A DNA stretch of 64,000 nt from Sycobia sp. Sy_11 (GCA_018907035.1 JACCIC010000097.1:1653501-1717500); one strand, 5' to 3'. Numbered from the stretch's first letter, positions 22,835 through 36,430 are shown. Numbers and translations: made by a program. The notes: a model not told the origin generated them from the letters alone.

Positions 22835-23247
22835 CAGTTGAAGATTATGTGCTCTTCAAACGCCTTGGCAATCGTTTGACCGTTTGCTTTTCTTAGTGGC
22901 CTGATTTCTCTGTATTTTAAGAAGAGGTCCTGGAATACGAGGAGGTACCTGCACTGTCTTTTACTAGGCGGGAAGGGCCCCATATGTCTGATGCAACGCT
23001 GGTCCACGGTCCTTCTATGTTACGTTGTGCCATCAATCCTGTGGGCTCGCGTTGCGATATTCTATAAATTTGGCATTCTGGGCAGTGCTTGACGTACTGG
23101 TGTAGGTCTCTACGCATTACAGACCAGTAGTAGTTCTGACCGATTTTATGTATCGTTTTTTCGACGCCGAAGTGTCCTGAGGTTGGGGTGTTGTGACAGT
23201 CGTGCAACACTCTTTCTCTGTCCTTTATCGGCACTACTCTTTTTGGT
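22835..23247 (-). pseudogene. Ty3/gypsy integrase N-terminal and core start, broken
   Basis: Minus-strand reading gives the HHCC zinc-binding domain (HDCHNTPTSGHFGVEKTIHK, then YVKHCPECQIYR) followed by the start of the catalytic core (WTSVASDIWGP, then LVFQDLFLKYREIRPLRKAN in a shifted frame). The order and spacing are those of Ty3/gypsy integrases, which join element cDNA to host DNA. The core stops near 22835. On its upstream side it is cut at about 23247 by the Penelope-like element. Confidence 0.85.
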
Positions 23248-25024
23248 TTAAATGATGAAGTAAAAAAGGAATGTAGGGCATCTTTGGTTAATGTCATTAG
23301 TAATTTTAAAAGAGAAAATAAATTTGATAATTTTTTAAATAGTAATTTTATACATGATTTAATTACCGCGAGGAATTTTTTGAAAAATAACCCTAATATA
23401 ATCTTCCAAAAAGCCGACAAAGGTAATGTAACTGTAGCTTCCAATAAAATTGATTACATAAATTGTATAAATAATATATTATATGATGATAGTACTTATT
23501 TGAAGATTGGTAATCCACATATCATTAAGCTACAAAATAATTTGAAAGAGTTATTAAATAATTGGAAAAGAAATGAATATATAAATGATACTACATATAA
23601 GTATTTAAAATGTGAAAATGGAACTGTGGCAAAATGTTATGGGCTTCCCAAGATTCATAAAGAAAATCTGACATTTAGAATAATAATATCTTCCATAGGT
23701 TTCCCAACTTATAATATTGCTAGATTTTTGTCTAATATATTGGTTAAGATAGTTGGAAGAACTAGTTCTTACATTAAGGATAGTTGGTGTTTTTACAATG
23801 AAATGAAAGATATTGTTATTCCGAAAAACTACAAGATGATTTCATTGGATGTAGTATCTTTGTTTACAAATGTACCTTTAGAGTTGTTAAATGATATTAT
23901 ACAGGAAAAGTGGAATGAAATTAATTTGCATACAAAATTGACAATGAATGAATTTATTAAAGCAATTAATTTGGTTTTTAATAACACAATTTTTTCATTT
24001 GATAATAAATTTTATGAACAAAAATACGGATGTCCAATAGGGTCGCCTTTGTCACCGGTTATAGCTAATTTAGTTATGGAAAAGTTGGAAAGTATAGCCT
24101 TGTCAAAATTGCTTTTTGAACCAATGATATTTAAGAGATATGTTGATGATATCTTTACAATTGTTCCGGAAGTTTTTGTGGATGAAATGGTGGATGTTTT
24201 CAATTCTGTACATGACAGAATTAAATTTACAAGGGAGGTTGAAGTAAATAGTCAGTTAAGTTTTTTGGACATTAATGTAATTAGATGTAGTAATAATAAG
24301 GTAAAACTTAATTGGTACAGAAAGCCTACTTGGTCAGGTAGGTTTTTAGATTTTAATTCACACCACCAATTCGGAAACAAAATTGGAGCATTGAAAGGTG
24401 TCATTGACAGAGCAATTAAATTGTCACATAAAGATTTTAGACAAAATAATTTACAGATAGTAAGAGAGACTTTTATTAATAATGGCTATCCAATTCAATT
24501 TATTAATAGATTGATTGCTGAGAGATTGTTTGACATTTATAATACCGAAAATAGACATAGTGCAGGAATTGATTTTAACGGAGGCAAAATTATTGTCTTA
24601 CCATATGTTCGAGGATTATCTGAAAGAATAAAAAGAAATTTTCGGAAATATAACATTCAAATTTTCTTTAAAAATCGCAATAATTTAAGTAGATTGTTTA
24701 ATAATTGCAAAGATAAGGATGATTTATGCTTAAAGTCAGGAGTTGTTTACAAGATTAATTGCATGGATTGTGATAAATACTATATTGGACAAACAGGTAG
24801 ATATTTAAAAAAGAGAATTTATGAGCATAAATATAGTTTACGTAGCTCACATATTACTTCTGGTTTAAAAGAGCATTGTTTAAAGTTTTTACATTCTTTT
24901 GATTTTGTGAAAGTATAAACGGGAGAGTCTTGAAAGTATTCTCATTTCCAAGAATCGAAATAATGTGAATTTAATGTTAGAGTCTGGTAGATTGGACAGT
25001 GTTTATCATTCCTTATTAAATTGA
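23248..25024 (+). pseudogene. Penelope-like reverse transcriptase with GIY-YIG endonuclease, truncated and frameshifted near the end
   Basis: The frame is already open at the truncation point (LNDEVKKECRASLVNVISNF), so there is no native start. In order: a finger region (FQKADKGNVTVASNK), YGLPKIHKENLTFRIIISS, LDVVSLFTNVPLELL, GCPIGSPLSPVIANLVME, the catalytic FKRYVDDIF and LSFLDINVIR. A C-terminal GIY-YIG nuclease follows (VVYKINCMDCDKYYIGQTGR, then KRIYEHK). This RT plus GIY-YIG pairing defines the classical Penelope group. A frameshift near 24910 gives an early stop at 24918; the next frames read LISKNRNNVNLMLESGRLDS to 25024. The body is otherwise free of stops over 540 codons, so the truncation is the main damage. 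Confidence 0.93.
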
Positions 25025-25129
25025 TTGGTTTTGGACAATTTGTGTAGAGGGGGAATTTATATTTAATTTACGAAATTTGGTGGTGGGGATGGGTATATAT
25101 AGATTAGAATATAAGGTTTAGATTAGTCC

Positions 25130-25170
25130 CTGATGAGGAGCCGTAGCGAGCTCGAAACGTTGGACAAGTC
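25130..25170 (+). ncRNA. Hammerhead ribozyme-like motif of the Penelope-like element
   Basis: ctgatgag (25130-25137) and cgaaac (25153-25158) are the conserved hammerhead core blocks. They are joined by a GAGC/GCTC helix with a short loop and followed by a GTC (25168-25170) that could be the cleavage triplet. Hammerhead motifs are known in the terminal repeats of Penelope-like elements. The stem II register needs one bulged base and stems I and III are weak by eye, so activity is unproven. Confidence 0.5.
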
Positions 25171-25289
25171 TTCAATTAGGTAAGGGTGTTGGGGACAGTC
25201 AGACTGCACTTTACTAACAAAGAATTTTTTCAGCTAATATTTTATTTTCAGATTAGTCTACGGGGGTGAATGTAAACAAGGACAGTCTG

Positions 25290-25490
25290 ACTGTCATTAT
25301 AATTTTAATTTAATTTTTAATTTAATTTTTATTTTTAATTTTTGTTTTTTTATTTTATTTTTATTATTTTTTATTTTTATTTCTTATTTTTTATTTTTAT
25401 TATTATTTTTATTTTTTATTTTTATTTTTATTTTATTTTTATTTTTATTTTATTTTTATTTTTATTTTATTTTATTTTTGGATGGAATTG
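25290..25490. repeat. TTTTA/TTTAA-rich tract
   Basis: Nearly only T and A in (TTTTA)-like units, downstream of the Penelope-like element. Confidence 0.85.
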
Positions 25491-26129
25491 ATTGGGCTGT
25501 AAGACCAATAAAAAAAATATTTATTAATTTATTTAGATATTATTTATACATTATATTGTATATTTCTTCTAGCAGGTTGTTTAGGAAAAAGAAATTATAT
25601 TTATATTATTTAGTCACTGCTTAAATTATATTATGGAATTCCTGTTCATGATTAGTTTTGATCAACGTATGGTTTATTTCTTTTAAAGGTATTACTTATT
25701 AACAATTCAATATTATATTGAATATTATGTTGGTAATAGTGTAGTATGACTCGATGGTGGTAAATTTGTAGTACATATGTTGTAACATATCATGGAATAT
25801 GTTATTCTTGCAGATGTTTATGTGTTTTTTGTCTTGAGCTACACTTTTTTAAAGTCTAATGCATAATTTTTCATTTCTAAATATGACATTCAGGTGAGTA
25901 ATTAATATTAGGTTGTCAAATATCTCCCTTCTGCCTTTTTGTCTTATGAATTTCGCGGCTATGTACAAAGCGCTACAGAGCTCGTATTTGGCAATACTAT
26001 ACATCATTTGAAAGGTCTTGACATAACATACAAAACGCCGCTATGCATAATGAGTTTGGATATTGCGTTAAAAAGTTATCGACGTGTAAACATGAAGTTC
26101 ACTAACACTGAATAAAGCCCGGTGGATCG
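25491..26129. other. Non-coding spacer
   Basis: AT-rich with no gene seen. The last 160 bases may be leader of the mariner remnant that follows. Confidence 0.5.
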
Positions 26130-26312
26130 GCCCAAACAGTGGTCGAGCGGGGATGGCCAGGAAGGTTTTACTGTGTGTTTGGTGGGATTGGAAGGGAATT
26201 ATCTACTATGCGTTTCCCATATGGCCAGACACTTAATTCTACTATCTACTGTAAACAACTGGAGCGCTTGAAGCAGGCTATCGACCAGAAGCGTCGACAA
26301 TTGGCCAACAGT
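26130..26312 (+). pseudogene. Mariner transposase fragment
   Basis: Frames read VWWDWKGIIYY-like sequence in one frame, then PYGQTLNSTIYCKQLERLKQ and AIDQKRRQLAN in another. This is the stretch between the first and second catalytic aspartates of mariner transposases. No ends were found, only this piece. Confidence 0.7.
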
Positions 26313-26935
26313 TTTATTTCTATTTGTTTTTTAAAATAATTTAATTTAATTAGTTATTCATTAGGTTTAATAAGTATTATCTATTGCAGTTATGTGTTTA
26401 TAACTTATAATACTTTCATTAAATAATTATGAGTTAACCTATTGGTTGTTGTACATTCAAGTTATTTATTTATTCCTAGTGTCGATATTGTTATTTATTT
26501 ATATTATGATCCTCATGTTGTTATTGTTTTGTGTTTAGTTTCACCCACATATTTCATCTCAAGTATATAGTGTTTTAATTTTCAGTTTATATTATTTATT
26601 ATTATATTTAGGTAAGTACTGAATGACACCTACCTCTATTTGTTTTATGCGTTGATATTAAAAATACCAATATTTAACTTGAGTTGTTAAGCATTGCAGA
26701 AAAAAGAAAATCCCTATAATCAGATGTTATGGGATTATTACTGCTATATGTTGGTTCAGGCCTTGCTATTGTTTATTAAAAATATCAACTTATATTGGTT
26801 CACGTTATTTTTTATTACAAAAAAAGTAACTGAAAAAAAAGAAAAAAGAAATTTTTCTAATTTGTTTAAAAATTCTTTATAAATAAAGTATAATTTATTA
26901 TATTATGTTATTAGTTTTTAAAAAGTTTTATAATA
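26313..26935. other. AT-rich spacer
   Basis: No gene or element recognised. Confidence 0.5.
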
Positions 26936-27050
26936 TTAGGTGTACAAATAAATTTCCGCTGTTCTGAAAAGATGGCGCCACCGATAAGACAACATCGAAA
27001 TTGTCAGCTGTAAAAAATTCTATAATATATGTTGATATCTGGAAACAGTA

Positions 27051-28192
27051 CGAGGGTGGATTGATAAGTTTCTGGCCTGACCTAGAGATGGCGTCACTAG
27101 ACCTCTCTGTCATCTTGAAGTGGCGTTCTATAGTACCATCCTTAGATAGCTTGTAGCTATAGTTACAGTCCGATCGCCATGTTAGTTTACGTTTAAGAGC
27201 ACGCTGAACAAGACGCCTCTGTGTTTTTCGTAAAAATGGAAAAGCTGAAAAATCGTGTTGTGATAAACTACTTTTATTTGAAGTGGTTAACACCGAAGGA
27301 AATGAAAGAAGAGATGGACTTAACACTGCGGATATCCTCCCCATCGTATTCAACCGTTAAGCAGTGGGGTTCCGAGTTTAAAAAGGGTCGTGTGAGCACC
27401 TCTGATGAGACTCGCTCAGGACGCCCCATTGAAGTCACAACTCCAGATATGATCGAAAAAATCCATCCAATAGTGCTGAAAGACCGCAGATTAAAATGCG
27501 TGAGATAGCTGAGATCTGTAAGATGTTATATGAACGTGTACAAAATATTTTGCACTAACATTTGTATATGGAACAGCTCTGTGCAAGATGGGTGCCGTGT
27601 TTGCTAACAGTCGACGAGAAATTGATTCGAAAGAACATTTATACCGCCAATTTGGCGGTGTATAAGTGTAATCCAAGCGAATTTTTGCGTCGATTCGTAA
27701 CCGTTGACAAATCTTGGGTTCACCACTATACTCCTGAAACCATACAACAATCTAAACAGTGGATTGGACCAGGGGAACCAACTCCAACGAAGGCAAAAAC
27801 GATTTCTTCGGCGAACTGATTCTGGCTATTGTTTTTTAGGGTGCAAGAGGTAGTATATACATTGATTACCTTGAAAAGGGTAAAACGATGGTTAAAATCA
27901 ACGATCTGAAGTTTAAATTGATGCCGCACCCTCCTATTCTCTAGACCTAGCCCCGAGTGACTATTATCTGTTTCCTAACCTCAAAAAATGGCTTGGCGGT
28001 AAGAGGTTTGCGGACAATGAAGAAGTAATCGAAGCTGTATATGGGTATTTGGAGGAGCTTGACGAATCAGTTTTCAGAAATGAAATTACTAGACTAGTGT
28101 TGGAGTTGGAGGAGATTATGTTGAGAAATAAAAAAAAATCTTAAAAACGTTGTTTTTCTTGGTCAGGCCGGAAACTTATCAATCCACCCTCG
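27051..28192 (+). mobile_element. Nested mariner (CGAGGGTGGATTGATAAG-ended family)
   Basis: 1142 bp between TA at 27049-27050 and 28193-28194. The ends CGAGGGTGGATTGATAAGT and ACTTATCAATCCACCCTCG are perfect inverts for at least 19 bases. Confidence 0.93.
27236..28131 (+). pseudogene. Transposase of the nested mariner, shortened and frameshifted
   Basis: Starts MEKLKNRVVINYFYLKWLTP. The helix-turn-helix part runs to RRLKCVR (27508), then frames change. FVTVDKSWVHHYTPETIQQS carries the first catalytic site with K in place of E (VDKSWVH for VDETWIH). The second site is missing: sequence passes from YIDYLEKGKTM to KFKLMPHPP. The last part, LAPSDYYLFPNLKKWLGGKR, includes the third catalytic Asp. 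The 5' part resembles the transposases at 33186 and 37111, which belong to the group with ACGAGGGTGG-type ends. Confidence 0.85.
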
Positions 28193-28251
28193 TATAACCT
28201 TTTAATATCTCTGACTTTTTGCTAGCATCACTTAGTTTTCATCGTGTTTAG

Positions 28252-29269
28252 ATGTTAAGTTTTGAGCCAAGTAAGCGTCATTTGCGGGAATTGTTAATTT
28301 ACTTCTTTCATTTAAAGCAATCTGCAGCTGAAGCACATCGACTACTCATAGAAGCATATGGTGATGTTAATTTAAGAGAGAGTAGTTGTCAGGAGTGGTT
28401 CTAAAAATTTAAAAATGGCAATTTTGACGTGGAGGACAAAACATGCAGTCGAAGGTTCAAAGTGTATGGTGACACAGAAGGGCAAGCTTAACTGGAGAAA
28501 GATCCATACCAGACGCAAGAAGAATTTGCACAAGAGTTAGGAGTGACTCAGTAGGCTATTTTACAACGTTCCAAAACCAGGGAAATTGGGTTTCATACGA
28601 ACTGAAGCTAAGAGACGTCGAACGTTGCTTGTGTGATTGCGAACAAGTATTCAGAATTCAAAATCGCAAAGGATTTCTACATCGAATCGTGGCGGGTGAT
28701 GAATAGTGGATTCACTCCGGCAAGCCTAAGCGTAAGAAGTCATGGGGTAAGCTCGGGCATGCCTCTACTTCGATGGCCAAGTAAAATATTCATGGCCAAA
28801 AGCTAATGCTGTGTATTTGCTGGGATCAGCTTGGAGTAATCTATTACGAACTACTCCAACATAATCAAACCATCATCGGGGAACGTTACCAACAACAGCT
28901 GATGCAACTGAGCCGAGCATTGAAGATTAAATATCCACAATATGCAGAAAGACATGATAATGTCATTTTTCAGCATGACAACGCTCAGCAACATGTTGCA
29001 AAAATCATAAAGGAAACGGTAGAAGCACTGAATTGCGACTTCCTACCTCACCTGCCGTATTCATCAGACATTGCTCCTTCAGATTACTACCTATTCCGGT
29101 CGATGACTCATGATCTGGCTTAGTAGTACTTCACTTCTTAGAGGAATTGAAGAAATGAGTAGTTTCGTGGATCGTCTCAAAAGACGAACAATTTTTTAAA
29201 CGGGGTATCCACTTGCTGCCCGAAAGATGGTCAAAAGTAGTAGAAAGTAATGGGCAAGATTTTGAATGA
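28252..29269 (+). pseudogene. Transposase of the outer mariner, broken
   Basis: ATG at 28252 gives LSFEPSKRHLRELLIYFFHL. In-frame stops and frameshifts occur at several points (for example WF-stop-KF near 28400). The best-preserved part is 28806-29123: LCICWDQLGVIYYELLQHNQ, VIFQHDNAQQHVAK and SSDIAPSDYYLFRSMTHDLA, with the second and third aspartates. Length and domain order are those of a full mariner transposase. The same family recurs at 41250-42113 (-) and 62335-62966 (+). Confidence 0.88.
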
Positions 29270-29349
29270 CAATATTTGTACCTTTTTTACAATAAATTCT
29301 TATTTCTTTATAAAAAAAAACGTCGGAAACTTATTTGCAAACCCAATAT

Positions 29350-30356
29350 ATAGTTGCTCTTTGGTTTAATAAACAGGGTTGTTTACTTCATTCTCTCTCT
29401 CACTTTCACTTGAATTGCATTATTTAGTTATATTACTATTTTAATTATTATTATTTATTTAATTATTAGTCTACTTATTTCAGTCACTATTTCGTCTACT
29501 TTTTTATATTTCTTTTTGTTGCCAATATTTATTGACTTTTAGTCAGATGCTCCTCCATTAGTACTGCACCAGGTTTTTTGTTATAGCTTATTTGCAGTTG
29601 AATATGTTTTTCTGGAAATTGAAAATAATGCCTAGATCTTTCTAGTAGTAATTTCCACCATTATTGATATTATCCCACACTTGATGCTTATTTCAGGGTG
29701 AAAAAATTCTACTTCCTTTTAATACTTTTGCTCCTTTCAGCTTTCAATGTCTATTATGTACTTGCACTGTACAGGTTTTTCTGACCTTCTGGTGTGCATT
29801 ATCTCCCCTTTGCTGAGTACCCTAGTGCTTGGACTTCTTTGGCCTACGTGTTGTAATTGTATTTTGATCATTTATTACTCTTGATTCATCACCAGCTGGT
29901 AGAAGTTATGCTGCTATCGACGAATACGAAGGAAACGATGGTTGTTCTGTTTTAACAAGAACTTATTTTTACCAACTTTTATGTTTTTTAGTAAATCAGC
30001 TTGAAAATTGTTTCCTTGATTACTCAAGTGAATTACAGACTGGTGCATTTTATAAATTTGAAAAATCTTGTTTAGATTGGTTTTAATGCCACTTCAAAAA
30101 ATCTGCTCGTAATGTGTGCGAGGGCACTTTTTGACAATCACCTTTTTTTTTAAAAAAAAATTTTAATTTTTAACCTATCCTTTCAAAATTTGCTTCTCTT
30201 AACGATGCAGTGATTTACGACTTGATGCCCTTCTCAAATTTGTCAAGTGTTCGCTTCTTTTATACAAAAACGGTTCTTCATGCTTCTCGCTGATCGCGCT
30301 TGAATTTAATATGGCTGCTTATATATGCATAATTTTAAAGGCAGCTGGTAAGGGAC
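29350..30356. other. Non-coding spacer
   Basis: AT-rich, short T-rich tracts, no gene or element recognised. Confidence 0.5.
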
Positions 30357-30827
30357 CTATTACTTAACATCTTTGATCTTTTACTAATAAATACAGAGAG
30401 GATTAGTCCTCTAAAAGGGTCTGAACGAAAAGGGCCAAAAGACAGCCGATGTCACTTGATTAAAACAGTTATACATATGGCGGTAATGTATATACATGGG
30501 AGAACAAATAACGTAATTTATATATATTATTATATCATTTCATATACATACTTTAGATGTGTATGATATCAATTATATTATATCAATTTATATCAGTTAT
30601 ATCTATTACTTAAGATCTTTGATCTTTTACTAATAAATACAGAGAGGATTAGTCCTCTCAAAGGGTCCGAACGAAAATGGTCAAAAGAGAGCCGACGCCA
30701 CTTGATTAAAACAGCTCTACATATGGGTGTAATGCATATGCATGGGAGAACAAATAACGTAATTTATATATATATTATTATTGGATTATTATACATACTT
30801 TAGATGTATATGATATCAGTTATATTA
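30357..30827. repeat. Tandem duplication, period 246 bp
   Basis: 30357-30580 recurs at 30603-30827 with scattered differences (shared gatcttttactaataaatac, gagaacaaataacgtaattt). Each copy has an AGAGGA-TTAG-TCCTCT hairpin (first at 30397-30412). No coding capacity. Confidence 0.88.
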
Positions 30828-31063
30828 AAAAAATGTTATATATTATATATTATCCCAATACACTGTTTGTGTACTGGAGAAATAGCACAACGAGAATTCC
30901 AGGGATTTAAAGTAAAACTTGTACTTATTATGTCCCGGTGTTATTACTTATTGATTTGAATTTTAGTATATAGTCTTTAGTATAATCTATAGTATATAGT
31001 ATACAGTCTCAACTGTCCCGCCGTAAAAATGTATATGTGTATATTAGATATTTATATGTACTA

Positions 31064-31700
31064 TGTTGGAGTGTTGTTATATACAATGCAACAGCGATAA
31101 GAACCGCCGGCCTGTATTGCTAGAAAAGGTTCTCGAGGGCCGATCGCGAGATGCATTGTTCATTCGCGTTTGTGACGAGCTATCGGCCGGTGTATCTTTT
31201 CTGTTTTCCGTGCGTTTTGTATTAGCGTTTCTGTTCTTGTGCGTTTAGTTTTCTAACTCTGGTGCGTTTTGTAAAATTTCTTGTAAAAGGATATTATTAG
31301 TTATAAGTGGGTGCCGTGGTCAATTTGTTTGCGGGGCGAGCGGTGCACTTGGGCACTTTGCCTCGTAGAGTGAAGTTATATCTCCTCTGAGGTGCAAAAC
31401 AAAGGCGAGTCTCATCTCCCTTTTGGTCAACAGCGGCGGTTATCTTCCGAGACGTCGGGGCCGCACTGCTGCACCACCGCACCTTCCACGTTTCTGTAAG
31501 GCACAGCGAGCGATAAGAATAAATGCACTTTGCGAGCGCTAATTAATGACGTGATCATTTCTTATTATCATAATTTCTTTGTAATTCCTTGTTGAAGGCT
31601 TTTTTCCTCTCTTCTTCCAAGAGATGTTTTTTTATGCCATAAATAAAATCTTATTATTTTACTGTTTATAAGGTGTTTAGTGTGTATAATTTATTTGCCC
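31064..31700. repeat. Possible solo LTR or promoter-like GC-rich block
   Basis: Starts TGTTGGAGTGTTG, a start seen in Copia-type LTRs, in sequence clearly more GC-rich than its flanks. No matching end or target duplication could be fixed, and the small ORFs 31063-31248 (+) and 31297-31482 (-) are not recognised. Confidence 0.25.
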
Positions 31701-31949
31701 GCTCATGCACCTTTCCTAAACTAATTTACTTATTTATCAACTTATTCTATATAATATTAAAATATTATTGCTAACAAACAGTAAGGGGAAAAGGGGATCA
31801 TAGCATTATTGTAGATAGAAGGTATGGAGCATAACATAATGTTTGTTGCTGCAATCTGGTTGCTGCTGCCAGTGGCCTACTGCTAGCTTATGGCGCACGT
31901 CTATGCGTATAAATCAAAATGGCCGCTCGTTCGTGTCGCATGGTATTAC

Positions 31950-32083
31950 ACGCACTTACACACAAATTACACTTATAAATACATGATAAAACTACTTGCC
32001 ACGAGGAAGCTGTAGTTGTATCTTTCGACCTTTCCCTCTCACTTTCTCGTTCGTCGGTATAGACGTCCTTCGTGCGGAGCTAT

Positions 32084-32134
<51 letters not shown>

Positions 32135-32460
32135 CGCTCACTGACGGAGCTGATGATGGCAGCGTCCCTCGGCATCTTTCTAGCCCAAGTGCTGCTATGC
32201 TAAGGATGACCTTGATGGCCAGAGAGACGTGGATACGTCTCGGTCGGTAATATGGATGGTAAGGGCCTCCTTGCCTGGACTCGGTGCCGAGATGATGTTG
32301 ATCGGAAAAGACGATCGACCTGGCCTTTCTATGTCCGGGGCTGGGATTGTAGGTTAGAGCGAGGTGCTTTTCTGTACGGTATTCTCTGTGGCTGAACGGT
32401 ACAGGACTGAGAAATTGCGATCCTTTGCTCTTCGCTGGTTGATTTTCCGTTCGGACTACG
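31950..32460. repeat. LTR-like dispersed repeat, copy 2
   Basis: Homologous to 16250-16745, with an expanded (CT)n at about 32085-32131. No adjacent internal retroelement sequence was seen, so it may be a solo LTR. Confidence 0.6.
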
Positions 32461-33006
32461 CGTATATATTATACGAGCTCCACTGATCAAAAATGATAAT
32501 AAGCTATGTGTCAAAAAATTCGCTAGTGCAGAACATTCTGTTTAGTTCTGGAAACTACCGTAATCAATTTCTCTACTAGTCTCTGCGATCTATTCTGATT
32601 TTCTTCGGAGGCATCGAGCACTTTAAGTTTCGCTAAACATTTGATTGCTGCAAAAAAATTTTTAATTCACGTAATAAAATATTAAGCTGCATACATATCA
32701 ATCAATATCTAATGTTGTTAATTTAACATACTTAAATATCTAATGCGAATATCAAAACAAATTTAGAAACATCTCAAATTCCTTCACCTTGAATGATAAA
32801 GATATCGGATTAGAAGGGAATAGAAAGAGAAAGAGAGAGCTATAGAAAGCAAGCCGTCTTTCTTTAATGACGCATGTGTACAAGTACTGTTGAAAGCCTC
32901 TATGCGATTCCCGAAAAAATATTGAAGGATTTTTGCGGAAAGAACTTCGAGCAACTCTCTGTGGTCTTTTCGGATTTTCCCCATATATAATTACTATAAC
33001 TTTATA
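32461..33006. other. Non-coding spacer
   Basis: No gene seen; ends at the TA preceding the next mariner. Confidence 0.5.
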
Positions 33007-34292
33007 CGAGGAGAGGTCAATAATTCCTTAGAAAATATAAGAGATGGCGCTCGTAGCATCGCAAATGGTCTGCTTCTAGTAAGCATCATTCCTCACTAGA
33101 TATCTGGCAAAGTTGCAGCGATATTCATCTAGTGGTTTCATTTTTATCGTCAGTTGAAGTAAGTAACTTTTACTTGATTAAGAAAATGGAAAAAAGTGAG
33201 TTTAGAGCGGTGATTAAATATTTCTATATAAAAGGCTTAATAGCAAAGGAAATAAAAGCTGAGTTCGATTCAGTTCATGGCACATCTGCCCCTGTTTTTG
33301 CAATAGTTTACAATTGGATAAATGAATTTAAACGTGGCCGTACATCAACAGAAGATGAACAGCGTTCAGGACGTTCCGTAGACGTGAGTACGTTGAAAAT
33401 GATCGATAAAATCCACGATATGGTGTTAAGTGACGAAAGAATAAAATTACGCGAAATAGTTAAGGCCACAGGGGTTTCAAAAGGTAACGTCGTTCCAATT
33501 TTGCACGATAAGTTGTCTATGAAAAAAAGTATTTGCAAGATGGATGCCGCGTTTGCTTCTCAGCTGAGAACAAACACAACCGCGTGGTCTCTTCTAAGGC
33601 TCTTTTGGAGCGTATGCGTCGCAACCCAGATAAATTTCTGCGTAGATTAATCACTGTAGATGAAACATAGATACATCACTATAGTCCAAGAACAGTAGAA
33701 ACAATGGATTATTAAAGGCGAACGGGCTCCAAAAAAGGCAAAGACGGTGAAATCAGCTGAAAAGATTATGGCTACTGTCTTTTGGGGTGCACGTGGTATT
33801 ATCTTTATTGACTATTTGGAAAAGGGACAGACGATTACTGGAAAGTATTATGCGCCATTATTAAATCAGCTACATAGGAAAATAAAAGAAAATTGTCCTC
33901 ATTGGAAGATAAAAAAGTCCTCTTTCTCCAGTATAATCCACGAGTGTATACGAGCGCAGTTTCGATGGCTAAAATTCAGGAATTGAAGTTTGAATTGATA
34001 GACCATCCACCGTACTCACCAGTCTGGCCCCGAGTGACTTCTTATTTCGAAATTTTAAAAAATGGCTCAGCGGAAAACGGTTTACGCCAAATGAGCAGGT
34101 CATCGCTTACACAAATGGTTATTTTGAGGACCTACAACAATTATACTTTTCTGAAGGCTTAAAAAAATTGGAGATACGTCTGTCAAAGTGTATTGAACTA
34201 GACGGAGATGTATGTTGAACAATAAAAAAAATTTACCCCAAAAAAATTGTATTTTTTTTATCTTTTTCTAAAGACTTATTGACCTGCCCTCG
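33007..34292 (+). mobile_element. Mariner (CGAGGAGAGGTCAATAA-ended family)
   Basis: 1286 bp between TA at 33005-33006 and 34293-34294. Ends CGAGGAGAGGTCAATAA and TTATTGACCTGCCCTCG are imperfect inverts. Confidence 0.9.
33186..34218 (+). pseudogene. Mariner transposase, decayed
   Basis: Starts MEKSEFRAVIKYFYIKGLIA and runs in one frame to about 33530, covering both helix-turn-helix motifs (KLREIVKATGVSKGNV). It then shifts frame several times. LITVDET is followed by a stop where the conserved Trp should be, near 33670. TVFWGARGIIFIDYLEKGQT is clear; where the HDNAPAH site is expected only 'QYNPRVYTSA' remains, so the second catalytic Asp is lost. PPYSPVWPRVTSYFEILKNG stands for the DLAPSDF block, so the third Asp is lost too. 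The ends are better preserved than the enzyme. Confidence 0.87.
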
Positions 34293-34294
34293 TA

Positions 34295-36214
<1,920 letters not shown>

Positions 36215-36430
36215 AAGTATTCAGCGTTTGTCAAAAGATGGCGTCACTAGTGGATCCCGGGGAGAAATGGCAGACCTCATGTGTAGGTTACCTATCTGTC
36301 AATAACTTTGCAGCATTATATTTGAGCATTTCTTTTGGTATATAGCCAAATAAACGACATTTGTAGGAAGCGCTACTTCTATTCTTTAACATGAAGGAAA
36401 GCATTGCTGATACTTATCGTTTCCTTTTGA
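36215..36430 (+). pseudogene. Mariner 5' fragment
   Basis: A leader-like aaaagatggcgtcactag is followed near 36345 by PNKRHL-stop-EALLLFFNM and KESIADTYR, the N-terminus of a mariner transposase. The sequence then loses similarity, so only the first part of an element remains. Confidence 0.6.

Larger units (their letters stand above)
23245..25290 (+). mobile_element. Penelope-like element, 5'-truncated
   Basis: Begins abruptly inside an ORF within gypsy integrase sequence and extends through the RT/GIY-YIG ORF to a 3' region with a hammerhead-like motif. It is followed by TTTTA-rich sequence. The right border is approximate. Confidence 0.85.
26936..29346 (+). mobile_element. Mariner (TTAGGTGTACAAATAA-ended family) interrupted by another mariner
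   Basis: The left end TTAGGTGTACAAATAA at 26936 follows a TA, and the right end ACTTATTTGCAAACCCAA at 29346 precedes a TA. Its leader (gatggcgccaccgataag) breaks at about 27049 and resumes at about 28195, where comparison with 41250-42113 shows continuous sequence (ctctgactttt, gctagcatc, cttagttttcatcgtg). Confidence 0.88.
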
